Shown here piece by piece: positions 1 through 7,822 of a stretch of DNA of 25,012 nucleotides. The stretch lies in contig CAZIXE010000049.1 in NCBI GenBank assembly GCA_964543235.1, positions 1 to 25,012 of the forward strand, in the 5' to 3' direction. The stretch is from JANMMJ01 sp964543235 (GTDB lineage: Bacteria; Pseudomonadota; Alphaproteobacteria; Rhizobiales; Aestuariivirgaceae). The position numbers were made by a program, and so were the translations under genes. Every line of letters starts with the position of its first letter. The first letter of the stretch is position 1. The notes under the pieces are model-generated. The model ran no database searches. It was not told the DNA's origin and worked only from the letters and a program-made list of their open reading frames with translations.

Positions 1-113
1 CATCAAGGAACAGTGTGGCATCGACCCGAGAGCGGTCGACTCAACTCCCAGTTAGCTACTTGTGTTGACGGCCAGCACCGATTAGCAAGGAGATCTATAC
101 AGGGAAAACAGCC
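1..113. other. Region upstream of the aldolase gene; possible 3' tail of an unseen upstream gene
   Basis: No complete gene lies here. A rightward frame is open from base 2 to a TAG at 53-55 and reads as a short tail containing GIDPRAVD. This could be the last residues of an upstream gene; priA often precedes this aldolase gene in Rhizobiales and PriA proteins end in an xDIDP-like motif, but 17 residues are too few to decide. A 6-bp inverted repeat (TCGACC, 7-nt loop, GGTCGA) spans 21-39 without a T-run, so it is not a convincing terminator. AAGGAG at 87-92 is 21 nt from the next start codon; AGGGAAA at 101-107 is better placed as its ribosome binding site. Confidence 0.3.
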
Positions 114-764
114 ATGAAATTCTTCGCGGACACAGCAGATGTAAATGATATCAAAGATTTAGCTTCTACGGGACTGCTCGACGGCGTAACCACCAATCCG
201 TCGCTCGTCGCCAAGTCAGGCAGGGACTTCAAAGAGGTCATTGCCGAGATCTGCTCTATTGTCGAAGGCCCGGTAAGTGCCGAGGTCACGGCCTTGGAGG
301 CGGACGCAATGATAAAGGAAGGCAGAGTTCTGAAGAAGATTGCCAAGAACGTTGCAGTAAAGGTTCCGCTGACCATCGACGGATTGAAGGCCTGCAAGGC
401 GCTTTCATCTGAGGGTACCATGGTCAACGTGACTCTTTGTTTCTCGGCAAATCAGGCGCTGCTGGCTGCGAAAGCGGGAGCAACCTTCATCTCGCCATTC
501 ATCGGCCGCCTCGATGACATTCATCTCGAAGGCTTGGATCTCATCCGCGAGATCCGGGTTATCTACGATAACTATGACTTTTCGACCGAGATTCTCGGCG
601 CTTCGATCCGCTCCCCCAATCACGTCAGGGAATGCGCGCTCATTGGCGCCGACGTGGTCACTGCTCCACCAGCCGTACTGCGGGCATTGGCAAAACACCC
701 TCTGACGGACAAGGGTATCGACCTCTTCCTCGCGGATTGGAAGAAGACGGGGCAGACGATCTGA
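114..764 (+). CDS. fsa: Transaldolase-like / fructose-6-phosphate aldolase family protein
   Basis: This is a 216-residue class I aldolase of the small transaldolase (FSA/TalB-like) subfamily, a cytoplasmic TIM barrel that moves dihydroxyacetone units between sugar phosphates in the pentose phosphate network. The N-terminus MKFFADTADVNDI and the motif DGVTTNPSL are family signatures. Lys83 in AVKVPLT is the expected Schiff-base lysine. Later motifs are NVTLCFSANQA, the ISPFIGRLDD strand and SIRSPNHV. The length is right for the 210-220 residue subfamily; classical transaldolases are about 100 residues longer. An AGGGAAA stretch 6 nt upstream supports the ATG. The stop codon directly abuts the next start codon, so the two genes are very likely co-transcribed. 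Sequence alone does not separate transaldolase from fructose-6-phosphate aldolase activity. Confidence 0.93.
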   Translation: MKFFADTADVNDIKDLASTGLLDGVTTNPSLVAKSGRDFKEVIAEICSIVEGPVSAEVTALEADAMIKEGRVLKKIAKNVAVKVPLTIDGLKACKALSSEGTMVNVTLCFSANQALLAAKAGATFISPFIGRLDDIHLEGLDLIREIRVIYDNYDFSTEILGASIRSPNHVRECALIGADVVTAPPAVLRALAKHPLTDKGIDLFLADWKKTGQTI

Positions 765-1067
765 ATGGTGATTGAGCACGCAGTCCTGAACGTCCGGGCA
801 GAGAGATGCATCGAATTCGAGAATGCGATGAAGTCGGCAATGCCACTGATTGCCCAGACTCCGGGTTTCCTTGGCTTTGAACTTCGGCCATGTCTTGAAC
901 ATCAGGGCCAATACCTTTTGCGTGTGCAGTGGAGAGCCCTTGAAGATCATACGATTGGATTCAGGCAATCCGACAGATATGAAGCATGGCGGCGGATGCT
1001 TCACGGCTTCTATGAACCCTTTCCTGCTGTCGAACACTATGGCGAGCCTGTGATTGCGACTGGCTGA
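765..1067 (+). CDS. Small ABM-fold protein (antibiotic biosynthesis monooxygenase-like)
   Basis: This 100-residue protein has the pattern of a dimeric alpha/beta-barrel ABM domain. It has a first beta strand (VIEHAVLNV), a helix with ECIEFENAM-like spacing, a PGFLGFEL strand, a second strand LLRVQWRALEDH and a C-terminal helix around YEAWRRMLHGFY. ABM proteins include quinone-forming monooxygenases, heme-degrading enzymes and many proteins of unknown role. No heme-ligand pattern is obvious, so the substrate cannot be named. The ATG follows the TGA of the aldolase gene with no gap, which points to translational coupling. It occupies the slot of a small conserved hypothetical between the aldolase and xerC. 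Confidence 0.8.
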   Translation: MVIEHAVLNVRAERCIEFENAMKSAMPLIAQTPGFLGFELRPCLEHQGQYLLRVQWRALEDHTIGFRQSDRYEAWRRMLHGFYEPFPAVEHYGEPVIATG

Positions 1068-1107
1068 TGTTGATTACTTGTAAAGGTACCCCGCCTAACA
1101 TTCCTAT

Positions 1108-2043
1108 ATGTCAGGTTTTGCGGAACATTGTTCATTGGAGGCAGCCCAGGTAATAACGGCCTGGCTCCGACACCTGCGGGTGGAGCGTCGCGCATCTCCG
1201 CGAACGATCGCTGCTTATGCGCACGATCTGTCGGAATTCACGGGTTTTCTTCGGGATCATCTCGCCGAGAGCATCGAGCGGGAGACGTTTTCTTCACTTG
1301 CTGCGACTGACTTCCGCGCCTATTTGGCAAGACAGCGGTCGAGAGGCCTGTCGGGGAGGACACTGGCTCGACACGTTTCGGCGATTCGCGCCTTCTTTCG
1401 ATTCGCGGAACGCAATGGCCGGTTTTGCAATGCCGCAGTCGCGACCATCCGCTCACCTCGCCTTCCACGTGCCGTTCCCAGGCCATTGACGGAAGCCGCG
1501 GCGGCTCACCTGACGCTCTTGCAGCGGGCGGAAGGTACGGAGAATCCTGATTGGATAGGCGCGCGCGACCGGGCGGTCTTGATCCTCCTTTATGCATGTG
1601 GGCTTCGCATTTCCGAGGCGCTTAGCCTGACACGTCGAATGACATGCGGCGACAACCTGATGATCACTGGCAAGGGCGGCAAGGTACGTATCGTTCCGCT
1701 CCTTGACATCGCCCGACGCGCCATAGCTGACTATTTGGCCAGTTGCCCATTCACCCTGGAAATGGACGAACCAATGTTTCGCGGAAGAAGGGGTGGCCCG
1801 CTGTATGCCCGCAGTGTGCAGGCACTGATGCAGCGACTCCGGAGCGCCTTAAACCTGCCTGAGTCGGCTACACCCCATGCCCTGCGCCATTCATTCGCCA
1901 CACACTTACTCGCGAACGGTGCGGACCTCCGAACGATTCAGGAACTTTTGGGCCATGCGAGCCTCACGACAACGCAAGTGTATACCAAGGTTGATGCGTC
2001 ACATATTCTGAAGCAATATGAGAAGGCTCATCCCCGTGCTTAG
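1108..2043 (+). CDS. xerC: Tyrosine recombinase XerC
   Basis: This 311-residue site-specific recombinase acts with XerD at the dif site to resolve chromosome dimers before cell division. The N-terminal SAM-like core-binding domain covers about residues 10-115 (WLRHLRVERRASPRTIAAY is typical). The catalytic domain carries the complete set: Arg167 in ACGLRISE, Lys189 in GKGGKVR, His257 and Arg260 in HALRHSFATHLL, His283 in LGHASL, and the nucleophile Tyr292 in TTTQVYTKVD. The length fits chromosomal XerC rather than a phage integrase. The ribosome binding site is weak (AAAGG about 21 nt upstream), but the N-terminus aligns well from this ATG. The 3' end overlaps the next gene by 26 nt. Confidence 0.95.
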   Translation: MSGFAEHCSLEAAQVITAWLRHLRVERRASPRTIAAYAHDLSEFTGFLRDHLAESIERETFSSLAATDFRAYLARQRSRGLSGRTLARHVSAIRAFFRFAERNGRFCNAAVATIRSPRLPRAVPRPLTEAAAAHLTLLQRAEGTENPDWIGARDRAVLILLYACGLRISEALSLTRRMTCGDNLMITGKGGKVRIVPLLDIARRAIADYLASCPFTLEMDEPMFRGRRGGPLYARSVQALMQRLRSALNLPESATPHALRHSFATHLLANGADLRTIQELLGHASLTTTQVYTKVDASHILKQYEKAHPRA

Positions 2044-3049
2044 TTATCTGTGCGCAAGGTTTATACCTCATGCGCTGGCCATTCTCGCATTCACATCGCT
2101 TGCGCACGCGGATTCGGCCTCCTGCCAGGGGCGCGACTTGATTGCATTGCTCAAGTCCGAAGACCGTGCGGCTTACGACCAAATTCAGGCGGAGGCCAAT
2201 GCAACAGTAAACGGCGAGGCCCTACTCTGGCGCATCGAGGGCCGGGTCGGGGCGCCTTCATACCTCTTTGGTACTGCCCATGTGAGCGATCCAAGAATCA
2301 CTCAAATTCCCAGCAGCGCCCGTATCGCATTCGCATCTGCTGATATCGTTGCGCTGGAACTAGTTGACGTTGTTGACAGGCAGCGAATGGCTGCGGCGAC
2401 TTTGCGAAACGCACGTTACGTGGCCATGCCTGCAGGTAAGTCGCTCTGGGATATTGTCCCCGATGGCGATGAAGCGCTGATCCGTGGAAATCCCAATTTG
2501 CCTGAAGGTCGAGAAGCGGTGATTTCCGCTTATCAGCCTTGGGTCGTCGCCACGATGCTGTCGATTCCACTGTGTGAACAGCGGCGCATTGCAAGCGGCG
2601 AACTTGCACTGGATGAGTATCTTGCCAAGACTGCTGTCGCCCAGGGAAAGAAGCTTGTTGGATTGGAGACGGTCGAAGAGCAGCTTGCCATCTTCTCAAG
2701 CATGCCGCTCGATCAGCAGGTCGAATTTCTCCTTGCAACGGCGAGGCTGGGGAAGAAGACTGAGGACTATTTCGAGACGTTGATCAATCAGTATCTCCAG
2801 AGGCGACTGACGACGCTGTTACCGCTCTCGCGATACATGGACACCACGACAGGCGGTGACGGGATGTCCGTTGCGTTCATGGAAGGGCTGCTCATTGCTG
2901 AGCGCAATTTTCGCATGCATGCAGCCGCTCTGGACCTGTTGAGACAGGGGCGAGTATTCATTGCCGTTGGCGCTCTTCACCTACCTGGAGAGAATGGCCT
3001 GGTTCAGCTCATCCGCAATTCCGGCTTCAAAGTCACGCCGGTCGACTGA
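2018..3049 (+). CDS. TraB/GumN family protein, exported
   Basis: This 343-residue protein belongs to the TraB/PrgY/GumN superfamily, proposed to be related to metalloproteases. The N-terminus is a good Sec signal peptide: an Arg-rich start, a hydrophobic core ALAILAFTSL, and an AHA site giving predicted cleavage after about residue 31. The first family motif is SYLFGTAHVSDPR (residues 81-93, GTAH at 85-88); the last is VGALHLPGENG near 317-327. These two Gly-x-His elements are the likely active-site parts. The role in Rhizobiales is unknown; the name GumN comes from the xanthan cluster. The start lies inside the last 26 nt of xerC, implying co-transcription. The ATG is preferred because it immediately precedes the signal peptide. 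Confidence 0.88.
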   Translation: MRRLIPVLSYLCARFIPHALAILAFTSLAHADSASCQGRDLIALLKSEDRAAYDQIQAEANATVNGEALLWRIEGRVGAPSYLFGTAHVSDPRITQIPSSARIAFASADIVALELVDVVDRQRMAAATLRNARYVAMPAGKSLWDIVPDGDEALIRGNPNLPEGREAVISAYQPWVVATMLSIPLCEQRRIASGELALDEYLAKTAVAQGKKLVGLETVEEQLAIFSSMPLDQQVEFLLATARLGKKTEDYFETLINQYLQRRLTTLLPLSRYMDTTTGGDGMSVAFMEGLLIAERNFRMHAAALDLLRQGRVFIAVGALHLPGENGLVQLIRNSGFKVTPVD

Positions 3050-3061
3050 GATCGAGAGACA

Positions 3062-4390
3062 TTGCCTGCTCCACGTAATGTGATACCCGATTCCATGCTT
3101 CCGGCTGCAGCCAGCGTTGTGGTCATTGGCGGCGGCATCATCGGCGTTTGCACCGCCCTTGAACTGGTAGAGCGGGGCATCAGCGTGGCATTGCTTGAAA
3201 AAGGCATCATAGCCGGAGAGCAATCGAGCAGGAATTGGGGATGGTGCCGGCAGATGGGCAGAGACTCGCGAGAGATCCCCCTCGTTCTCGAGTCCTTGGC
3301 CGCCTGGCGAGACATGAATCGCCGTGTCGGGGCCGAGACTGGTTTTCGTCAGAGCGGCATCATCTACCTTTGCGAAACTGAAGAAGAACTGGAAGCCCGC
3401 GAAAAATGGTACCATGAGAATGCCCGGCAGTTCGATCTCGACACGCGCTTGGTTGGTGGCGAGGAGGCTGGCCGCTTGCAGCCAGGCGCCAGCAGAAGGT
3501 GGAAGGGAGGCTTGTTCACGTCTGCGGATGGACGCGCCGAGCCTGAACTGGCTGCACCGGCCATCGCCATGGCGGCTCAGAAGCGGGGGGCGCGCATTCT
3601 CACGAACTGCGCCGCCCGGGGGCTTGAACTGACATCCGGCGGTGTTTCAGGCGTAGTAACGGAAAGCGGCTCCATGTCTTGCGAAGCCGTTGTCCTCGCT
3701 GGCGGAGCCTGGTCCCGCCGTTTCTTGTGCAACCTTGGTATTCCCTTTCCGCAGTTGACTGTCATCAACTCGGTAATGCGGACGGAACCGCTCGAGATCG
3801 GCCTGGAGCGGTCATGTTCAGCCGGCAGATTTGCATTCCGCAAGCGTCTTGATGGCGGATACACGGTTGCACACCGCCATCTATCTGTGGCTGACATCGT
3901 ACCCGACTCTTTCAGGCTTTTGTTCAGCTTCCTTCCAGCATTGAGACTCAACTGGAGCGGTCTGAGTCTGCGGTTAGGAAAGCGATTTCTCGACGAGGCG
4001 AGGCTGAAGCGACATTGGGCTCTAGATGAGGTGTCGCCCTTCGAGCAAGTTCGGATTCTCGATCCAGAACCTGTGAGCTTCGTTCTCGAGGAGGCAGCCG
4101 CCAGTTTGAAGGACTACTATCCGGCCTTTGGGGCCATGCGTATTGCCGAGCGTTGGGCCGGAGCAATAGATGCTACACCCGACGCCGTTCCTGTAATCTC
4201 GGCGGTGAACGCAGTGCCGGGCCTGTTCCTTGCCAGCGGCTTCTCGGGTCATGGGTTTGGCCTGGGTCCCGGCGCCGGCAAACTGATGGCGCAACTTGTG
4301 ACCGGTGAGGCCCCATGTGTGGACCCATCGCCCTTTGCCTATAGCCGCTTTTTCGACGGTTCGAACCCAAAGCCCTCGGCGGGTCTATGA
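3062..4390 (+). CDS. FAD-dependent oxidoreductase, DAO / D-amino-acid dehydrogenase-like family
   Basis: This is a 442-residue DAO-fold flavoenzyme of the glycine/D-amino-acid oxidase-deaminase group. The dinucleotide-binding beta-alpha-beta unit is at residues 19-45, with GGGIIG at 23-28 and the acidic end of strand 2 in LLEKG. The following SSRNWGWCRQMGRD is typical of DadA/PuuB-like members. The C-terminus has the FAD-closing motif ASGFSGHGFGLGPGAGKLM. The substrate is probably an amine or amino acid but cannot be specified. The frame starts with a TTG at 3062, preceded by GAGAG at short distance; an in-frame ATG at 3095 would give 431 residues and keep the whole Rossmann unit. The gene follows the TraB-family gene by 12 nt and converges on the next gene with a 17-nt gap. 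Confidence 0.88.
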   Translation: MPAPRNVIPDSMLPAAASVVVIGGGIIGVCTALELVERGISVALLEKGIIAGEQSSRNWGWCRQMGRDSREIPLVLESLAAWRDMNRRVGAETGFRQSGIIYLCETEEELEAREKWYHENARQFDLDTRLVGGEEAGRLQPGASRRWKGGLFTSADGRAEPELAAPAIAMAAQKRGARILTNCAARGLELTSGGVSGVVTESGSMSCEAVVLAGGAWSRRFLCNLGIPFPQLTVINSVMRTEPLEIGLERSCSAGRFAFRKRLDGGYTVAHRHLSVADIVPDSFRLLFSFLPALRLNWSGLSLRLGKRFLDEARLKRHWALDEVSPFEQVRILDPEPVSFVLEEAAASLKDYYPAFGAMRIAERWAGAIDATPDAVPVISAVNAVPGLFLASGFSGHGFGLGPGAGKLMAQLVTGEAPCVDPSPFAYSRFFDGSNPKPSAGL

Positions 4391-4407
4391 GTTCGGTCAG
4401 CCGCAGA

Positions 4408-4854
4408 TCACTTTTTCAGGGCCACGCTGGGAACCCAGCAGTATCCATCGGCATCGAGCAGCACGCATTCCCGCAACCCGTGCGGCTTGTCCATGGAACC
4501 TGCGAGGACAATCCAGCCGCCTGCGCGCGCATGCTCCTCGGCGGTGTCAGGATCGCATCCGTAGACCCGCAATTCAACGCCGGCACCCCGCCCCTCGATA
4601 TCTTTCACGAGACCCGATACCGGGTTGTCGGCGTAGGTGTGATCGGCGTGCACCATCACGTCTGAACCGTTGAGCTTAAGTGCCCCGAAGTCCTTGTCCG
4701 AATACGTCGTCGTTGCACCTAGGACATCTTCAAGAAACAGAATTGACTTTTCAACATCCTTCACCAGAAGGTTGATTCCGACACCGGGACGAAGTGAGCG
4801 ACCATAGTCTTCCGGCGACATCCATGGCTTCTGGTCAGCGCCGCGCTTTTTCAT
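4408..4854 (-). CDS. VOC-family (glyoxalase/bleomycin-resistance-like) protein
   Basis: This 148-residue protein shows two beta-alpha-beta-beta-beta units of the vicinal oxygen chelate fold. The first begins at GVGINLLVKDVEKSILFLEDVLGA and includes NGSDVMVHADHTY; the second includes GAGVELRVYGCDPDTAEEHARAGG and ends with VLLDADGYCWVPS, a characteristic C-terminal strand. VOC proteins use paired His/Glu/Asp positions to bind a metal; candidates here are His71-Asp72 and residues near the C-terminus, but a full metal set cannot be assigned by eye. The substrate is unknown. It starts 6 nt after the stop of the upstream gene on the same strand, so they probably form a two-gene unit. Confidence 0.85.
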   Translation of the reverse strand: MKKRGADQKPWMSPEDYGRSLRPGVGINLLVKDVEKSILFLEDVLGATTTYSDKDFGALKLNGSDVMVHADHTYADNPVSGLVKDIEGRGAGVELRVYGCDPDTAEEHARAGGWIVLAGSMDKPHGLRECVLLDADGYCWVPSVALKK

Positions 4855-4860
4855 GGCGAA

Positions 4861-5256
4861 CTAGGCTTGCAGCAGCAGGTATTCCTGCGCTGACTGATCG
4901 TCCCATAAGACAGTGCAGGGCCTGATTTCGTCTGGCGTCCTCACACCGCGGCTTCGAAGTGTCAGGAGGAACAGCACCGCAGCATCAGTCACAACATCCG
5001 TAATGTTTGCGCTTTCCAGATTCTCCTCAACCACTTGTGCCAGCCGGCTACCGGCCGCCTTGTTCATCCGCGAGATTTCCTCGGGCGTGAGCTCGGCAGC
5101 AGTCTGCCAGCTTTCCAGCAAATCCATGCGGTCGATCTCAGCAATTAGACGGTCGCCGACGAGGAGCGGAAGATTCCCGCGTGCGTGGATTCCGGCAATG
5201 TCCGCGTCTGGATTGTCCCTATCAGGCAAGGTGATCGTCAACGAAGTCTTTGGCAT
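4861..5256 (-). CDS. Conserved-looking hypothetical protein
   Basis: I do not recognise this 131-residue protein. It starts MPKTSLTITLPDRDN and is acidic, with a helical central part (AELTPEEISRMNKAAG), a segment with regular hydrophobic spacing around residues 95-110 (VVTDAAVLFLLTLRSRGV) and a single cysteine near the C-terminus. No signal peptide or clear membrane segment is present. A longer frame extends to 5334, but the ATG at 5256 is preferred because GTGAGG lies about 9 nt upstream and the added residues look non-coding. It is translated just ahead of the VOC-family gene with a 6-nt gap, which suggests a shared function. It could be a small stress or redox partner, but nothing in the sequence proves this. 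Confidence 0.6.
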   Translation of the reverse strand: MPKTSLTITLPDRDNPDADIAGIHARGNLPLLVGDRLIAEIDRMDLLESWQTAAELTPEEISRMNKAAGSRLAQVVEENLESANITDVVTDAAVLFLLTLRSRGVRTPDEIRPCTVLWDDQSAQEYLLLQA

Positions 5257-5315
5257 GTGTACTACCTCACGGCGCCCATTCTCTCTTCCCTTTGTTTCAA
5301 AGCGGTTAACTATAC

Positions 5316-5341
5316 GGAACGCCGGTGTCGGCATAAGCGTT
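5316..5341 (+). promoter_or_regulatory. Candidate sigma-EcfG (general stress) promoter, rightward
   Basis: GGAAC at 5316-5320 is followed after exactly 17 nt by CGTT at 5338-5341. This matches the GGAAC-N16/17-CGTT consensus of the alphaproteobacterial general stress sigma factor EcfG. It lies between the two leftward genes but points rightward, toward the 3' end of the GNAT gene. No convincing rightward coding gene follows. A chance match is possible: nine fixed bases should occur about 0.4 times in a window of this size counting both strands and spacings, but far less often within its intergenic DNA. Confidence 0.35.
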
Positions 5342-5440
5342 CACCCTGTATGTCATGGGTGCAATGGCGCAAAGTACCCTGCAAGGACGCTTGTTTACCA
5401 GTCTGCCGGGCAGCCCCGCCGCCTGGGCGGCCGCCTGCCG

Positions 5441-6595
5441 TCAATGCTCCGTCTTTGAATCGGGCTCCCTGGCTACGGCCTTTGTGTCGCCGTGGATACG
5501 GGCACGGAGCATGCTGAATAGCCGCCAGAGAATGGTCGATTGTTTCACGGCGCGCTTCGCCGTGACCGTCGATAGCATTGCCACGGCAAATGGAAGTCCG
5601 CTGATAGTTCTGAACCTGATTGCCTCCCGCATTTGCAGGACCTCATCAGCCCAGTGCATCTTGTAGGGCGTATCTCCCGATGAAAAGTCCAGCCGGGTTA
5701 ACCCGAGTTTGCAACAGGCCTCTATCATACGCCGAAGCGCAGCATCGCCGGGAGAGTGGCGCCGGGCGATTCCTGCATTGAGCGACGAGATGAGAGCCCA
5801 GTAGGTATTGTCGAACCGCGCGCCCAGCATCATGGCCGCAAGCTCTCCGTCAATGCTGAGATGATAGGGCAGCAGAATATCACCCTTCTCGGCAAGTCTG
5901 TGCACGAATTCGCGTTCTTCCTTGGTAAAGACACTGCGGATGCCGCTTTCTGCCAGACGGCTCTGCTGATGCTGGAACATGAGATCTAGCAGAGCATGGG
6001 TCCGTTCAATTGAGCCCGGTAAACCGAAGGTGACATTTCCGATTTTCTCGAGTTTGGCGTCGCGCTTGCGGTTGCCTCTTCTGGTTTCGCCGGAGCGCTT
6101 GGCCGCATAGATTTGCTCATAGTCCGCGTGCAGTGACATTGCGTAGGACCGATTGGCTGCAGGAACTGTGGTCCAGTCAAGCAGCGGGTGGGGAAATCCA
6201 TGCAGATGTTCCGGCATCTCTTGCAACCGTAGAGCGTCGAATTGACCAAGCTCATGCAGGACGCTCCACCCCTCCGCGCCAAACCACTGGCGTGCACTCG
6301 GCAGAAATGACTTGTGATAGAGTCCATAGCCATAGTTGATCTGGCTGGACCCGATCCATTCGACCACTGTCGCGCCCCAGCGCCGACGCAGCCCAAACGG
6401 CAGCAGAAACCTGAGCTGGCCTTGTTCATCTTTTCCGGTGACGATACGCGCTCTGATGTCCGCGTCGCGCCCAACTGTTTCAATCCACGCGCTGCACCAC
6501 TCAAAGCTTTGGTAGAACGTCCCTGCCGCCTCTCGTTGGAACGAGCGCCATTCGGCCTCGATGCCATCCAGGTCTTCGTAGACCGTGATCTTCAT
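5441..6595 (-). CDS. GNAT-fold acyltransferase, CelD/BcsL (FemAB-like) family
   Basis: This 384-residue protein resembles the double-GNAT Acetyltransf_6 family found in exopolysaccharide and cellulose clusters. The N-terminal part has the signature EWRSFQREAAGTFYQSFEW followed by CSAWIETVG. The C-terminal GNAT domain contains the strand LPYHLSIDGELAAMMLGARFDNTYWALISS and then GDAALRRMIEACCKLGLTRLDFSSGDTPYKMHWADE, the typical ending of this family. The likely role is acylating a surface polysaccharide or precursor in the cytoplasm; the substrate is unknown. The ATG at 6595 (MKITVYEDLDGIEAEW) is preferred over a TTG at 6652 because the extra 19 residues look non-coding, although no strong ribosome binding site is visible. 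The neighbour is a divergent polysaccharide deacetylase, which fits an envelope role. Confidence 0.82.
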   Translation of the reverse strand: MKITVYEDLDGIEAEWRSFQREAAGTFYQSFEWCSAWIETVGRDADIRARIVTGKDEQGQLRFLLPFGLRRRWGATVVEWIGSSQINYGYGLYHKSFLPSARQWFGAEGWSVLHELGQFDALRLQEMPEHLHGFPHPLLDWTTVPAANRSYAMSLHADYEQIYAAKRSGETRRGNRKRDAKLEKIGNVTFGLPGSIERTHALLDLMFQHQQSRLAESGIRSVFTKEEREFVHRLAEKGDILLPYHLSIDGELAAMMLGARFDNTYWALISSLNAGIARRHSPGDAALRRMIEACCKLGLTRLDFSSGDTPYKMHWADEVLQMREAIRFRTISGLPFAVAMLSTVTAKRAVKQSTILWRLFSMLRARIHGDTKAVAREPDSKTEH

Positions 6596-6758
6596 GGCAT
6601 GATACCAGCACTGCAATGGGCTGGGCCTTTTTGGCCACGCATTTGCGTTCAATCCCCCAGTTCAGGGTCTGAATCCCGGATCAATGGAGTTAAGACGCCT
6701 AGCAAAACATCTTCAATATTTACTTGATAGTATCGACCGAGGTGCTACCGGCGGAAAC
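6596..6758. promoter_or_regulatory. Divergent intergenic region between the GNAT and deacetylase genes
   Basis: This 163-bp region should hold both divergent promoters. It contains an inverted repeat TTCAG-GGT-CTGAA at 6661-6673 that could be a shared operator, and a GGCC-T5-GGCC element at 6624-6636. It is A/T-richer toward the deacetylase gene (for example around 6700-6730). No convincing -35/-10 pair can be assigned. Confidence 0.3.
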
Positions 6759-7817
6759 ATGGCTAGAGCAGGACTCTTCAAACTAAGTCTTGATGCATTG
6801 TCCTATTCTGGCGCATCGAGAGTCTTGCGGAAGATGTACGCAGGCCGCGGTGCCATCTTCATGCTTCACCACATTTTCCCAGGAGGCGGGTTGGAGAGGG
6901 GATTTGCTCCTAACGCGGGGTTGGAAATTTCACCGGAATTCCTGGACTGCACCATTTCGAGGGTGAGGGAGCTTGGGTACCGGCTGCTGTCGCTCGAGCA
7001 GGCGGTGGAGGAGCTTCTGGGCAGCGAGCGGACACGCCCGCCATTTGCTGTCTTCACCATCGACGACGGCTATCGCGACAACCTAGATTTTGCGCTGCCG
7101 CAGTTCCGCAAGCATGACTGCCCCTTCACCATCTTTGTGGCGCCCGCCATCATTGACGGAACTTGTGAACTTTGGTGGCGCGGGCTGGAGTCCATCGTCG
7201 CCTCGGCAGAAACGATTGCGGCCGACATTAATGGCGAGCGGTTCGTCCTTGCAGCCAGAACACTTTCGCAAAAGAGATCGGCCTATGAACGTCTCTATTG
7301 GCCGTTGCGAAGGCTTCCCGAGCATGAGCAGCGCCAATGGATCCGGCAATTCTGCGGCAGACATGGATTCGATCTCCATGATCAGTGTCGGAAATATGCA
7401 ATGACTTGGAATGAGGTCCGCGAAATCGCCAGGGATCCTCTGTGTTCGATTGGGGCACACACCGTGAATCATCTGGCGCTGGCAAAGTTGGAGGCCAACG
7501 AAGCCGCCTTGGAAGCTTCGGCCTCGCGGCAAAGGCTCGAATCAGAATTGGGAATGCCGATAAAGGTCTTCGCCTACCCTTATGGCGACGAGCTGTCTGC
7601 CTCGCAGAGGGATTTTGAGATCATCCGGAACCTGGGTTTTGTGGCGGCCGTAACCACCCGGAAGGGCCTCATCTATGACGAACACCGGAACGCTCTCACT
7701 GCCTTGCCACGCGTTTCCCTCAATGGGGGCTACCAGAAGCTGCGCTATCTGGACACGCTTTTGACGGGTGCGCCGTTTGTTCTGTGGAATGCCATCAGGC
7801 CCGAAACCGTAACCTGA
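6759..7817 (+). CDS. Polysaccharide deacetylase (NodB-homology) family protein
   Basis: This 352-residue protein has the NodB-homology carbohydrate esterase 4 fold, which removes acetyl groups from polysaccharides using a metal. Motif 1 is FTIDDGYRDN (about residues 99-108), giving the catalytic base Asp and the metal-ligand Asp. Motif 2 is SIGAHTVNHLAL with His234 and His238 as metal ligands. AYPYG follows as motif 3. The N-terminus LSLDALSYSGASRVLRKMY followed by IFMLHH is typical of a rhizobial subgroup. The ATG at 6759 is preferred: GGCGGA lies just upstream and the family N-terminus aligns there. An ATG at 6684 would add 25 residues. There is no signal peptide, so it may act in the cytoplasm or on lipid-linked precursors. 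It converges on the DUF2842 gene with a 5-nt gap. Confidence 0.88.
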   Translation: MARAGLFKLSLDALSYSGASRVLRKMYAGRGAIFMLHHIFPGGGLERGFAPNAGLEISPEFLDCTISRVRELGYRLLSLEQAVEELLGSERTRPPFAVFTIDDGYRDNLDFALPQFRKHDCPFTIFVAPAIIDGTCELWWRGLESIVASAETIAADINGERFVLAARTLSQKRSAYERLYWPLRRLPEHEQRQWIRQFCGRHGFDLHDQCRKYAMTWNEVREIARDPLCSIGAHTVNHLALAKLEANEAALEASASRQRLESELGMPIKVFAYPYGDELSASQRDFEIIRNLGFVAAVTTRKGLIYDEHRNALTALPRVSLNGGYQKLRYLDTLLTGAPFVLWNAIRPETVT

Positions 7818-7822
7818 CGGGT

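Noticed and set aside
2018..2043. xerC/TraB gene overlap as a frameshift or fusion
   Set aside because: Both proteins are complete. XerC ends normally after its Tyr motif and the TraB protein has a proper signal peptide, so this is a simple 26-nt overlap.
5403..5431. Rho-independent terminator beyond the GNAT gene
   Set aside because: Two short GC hairpins exist, but neither is followed by a T-run on either strand.
6596..6652. TTG start at 6652 for the GNAT gene
   Set aside because: The extra residues are not typical of the family, and the G-run upstream touches the TTG with no spacing.
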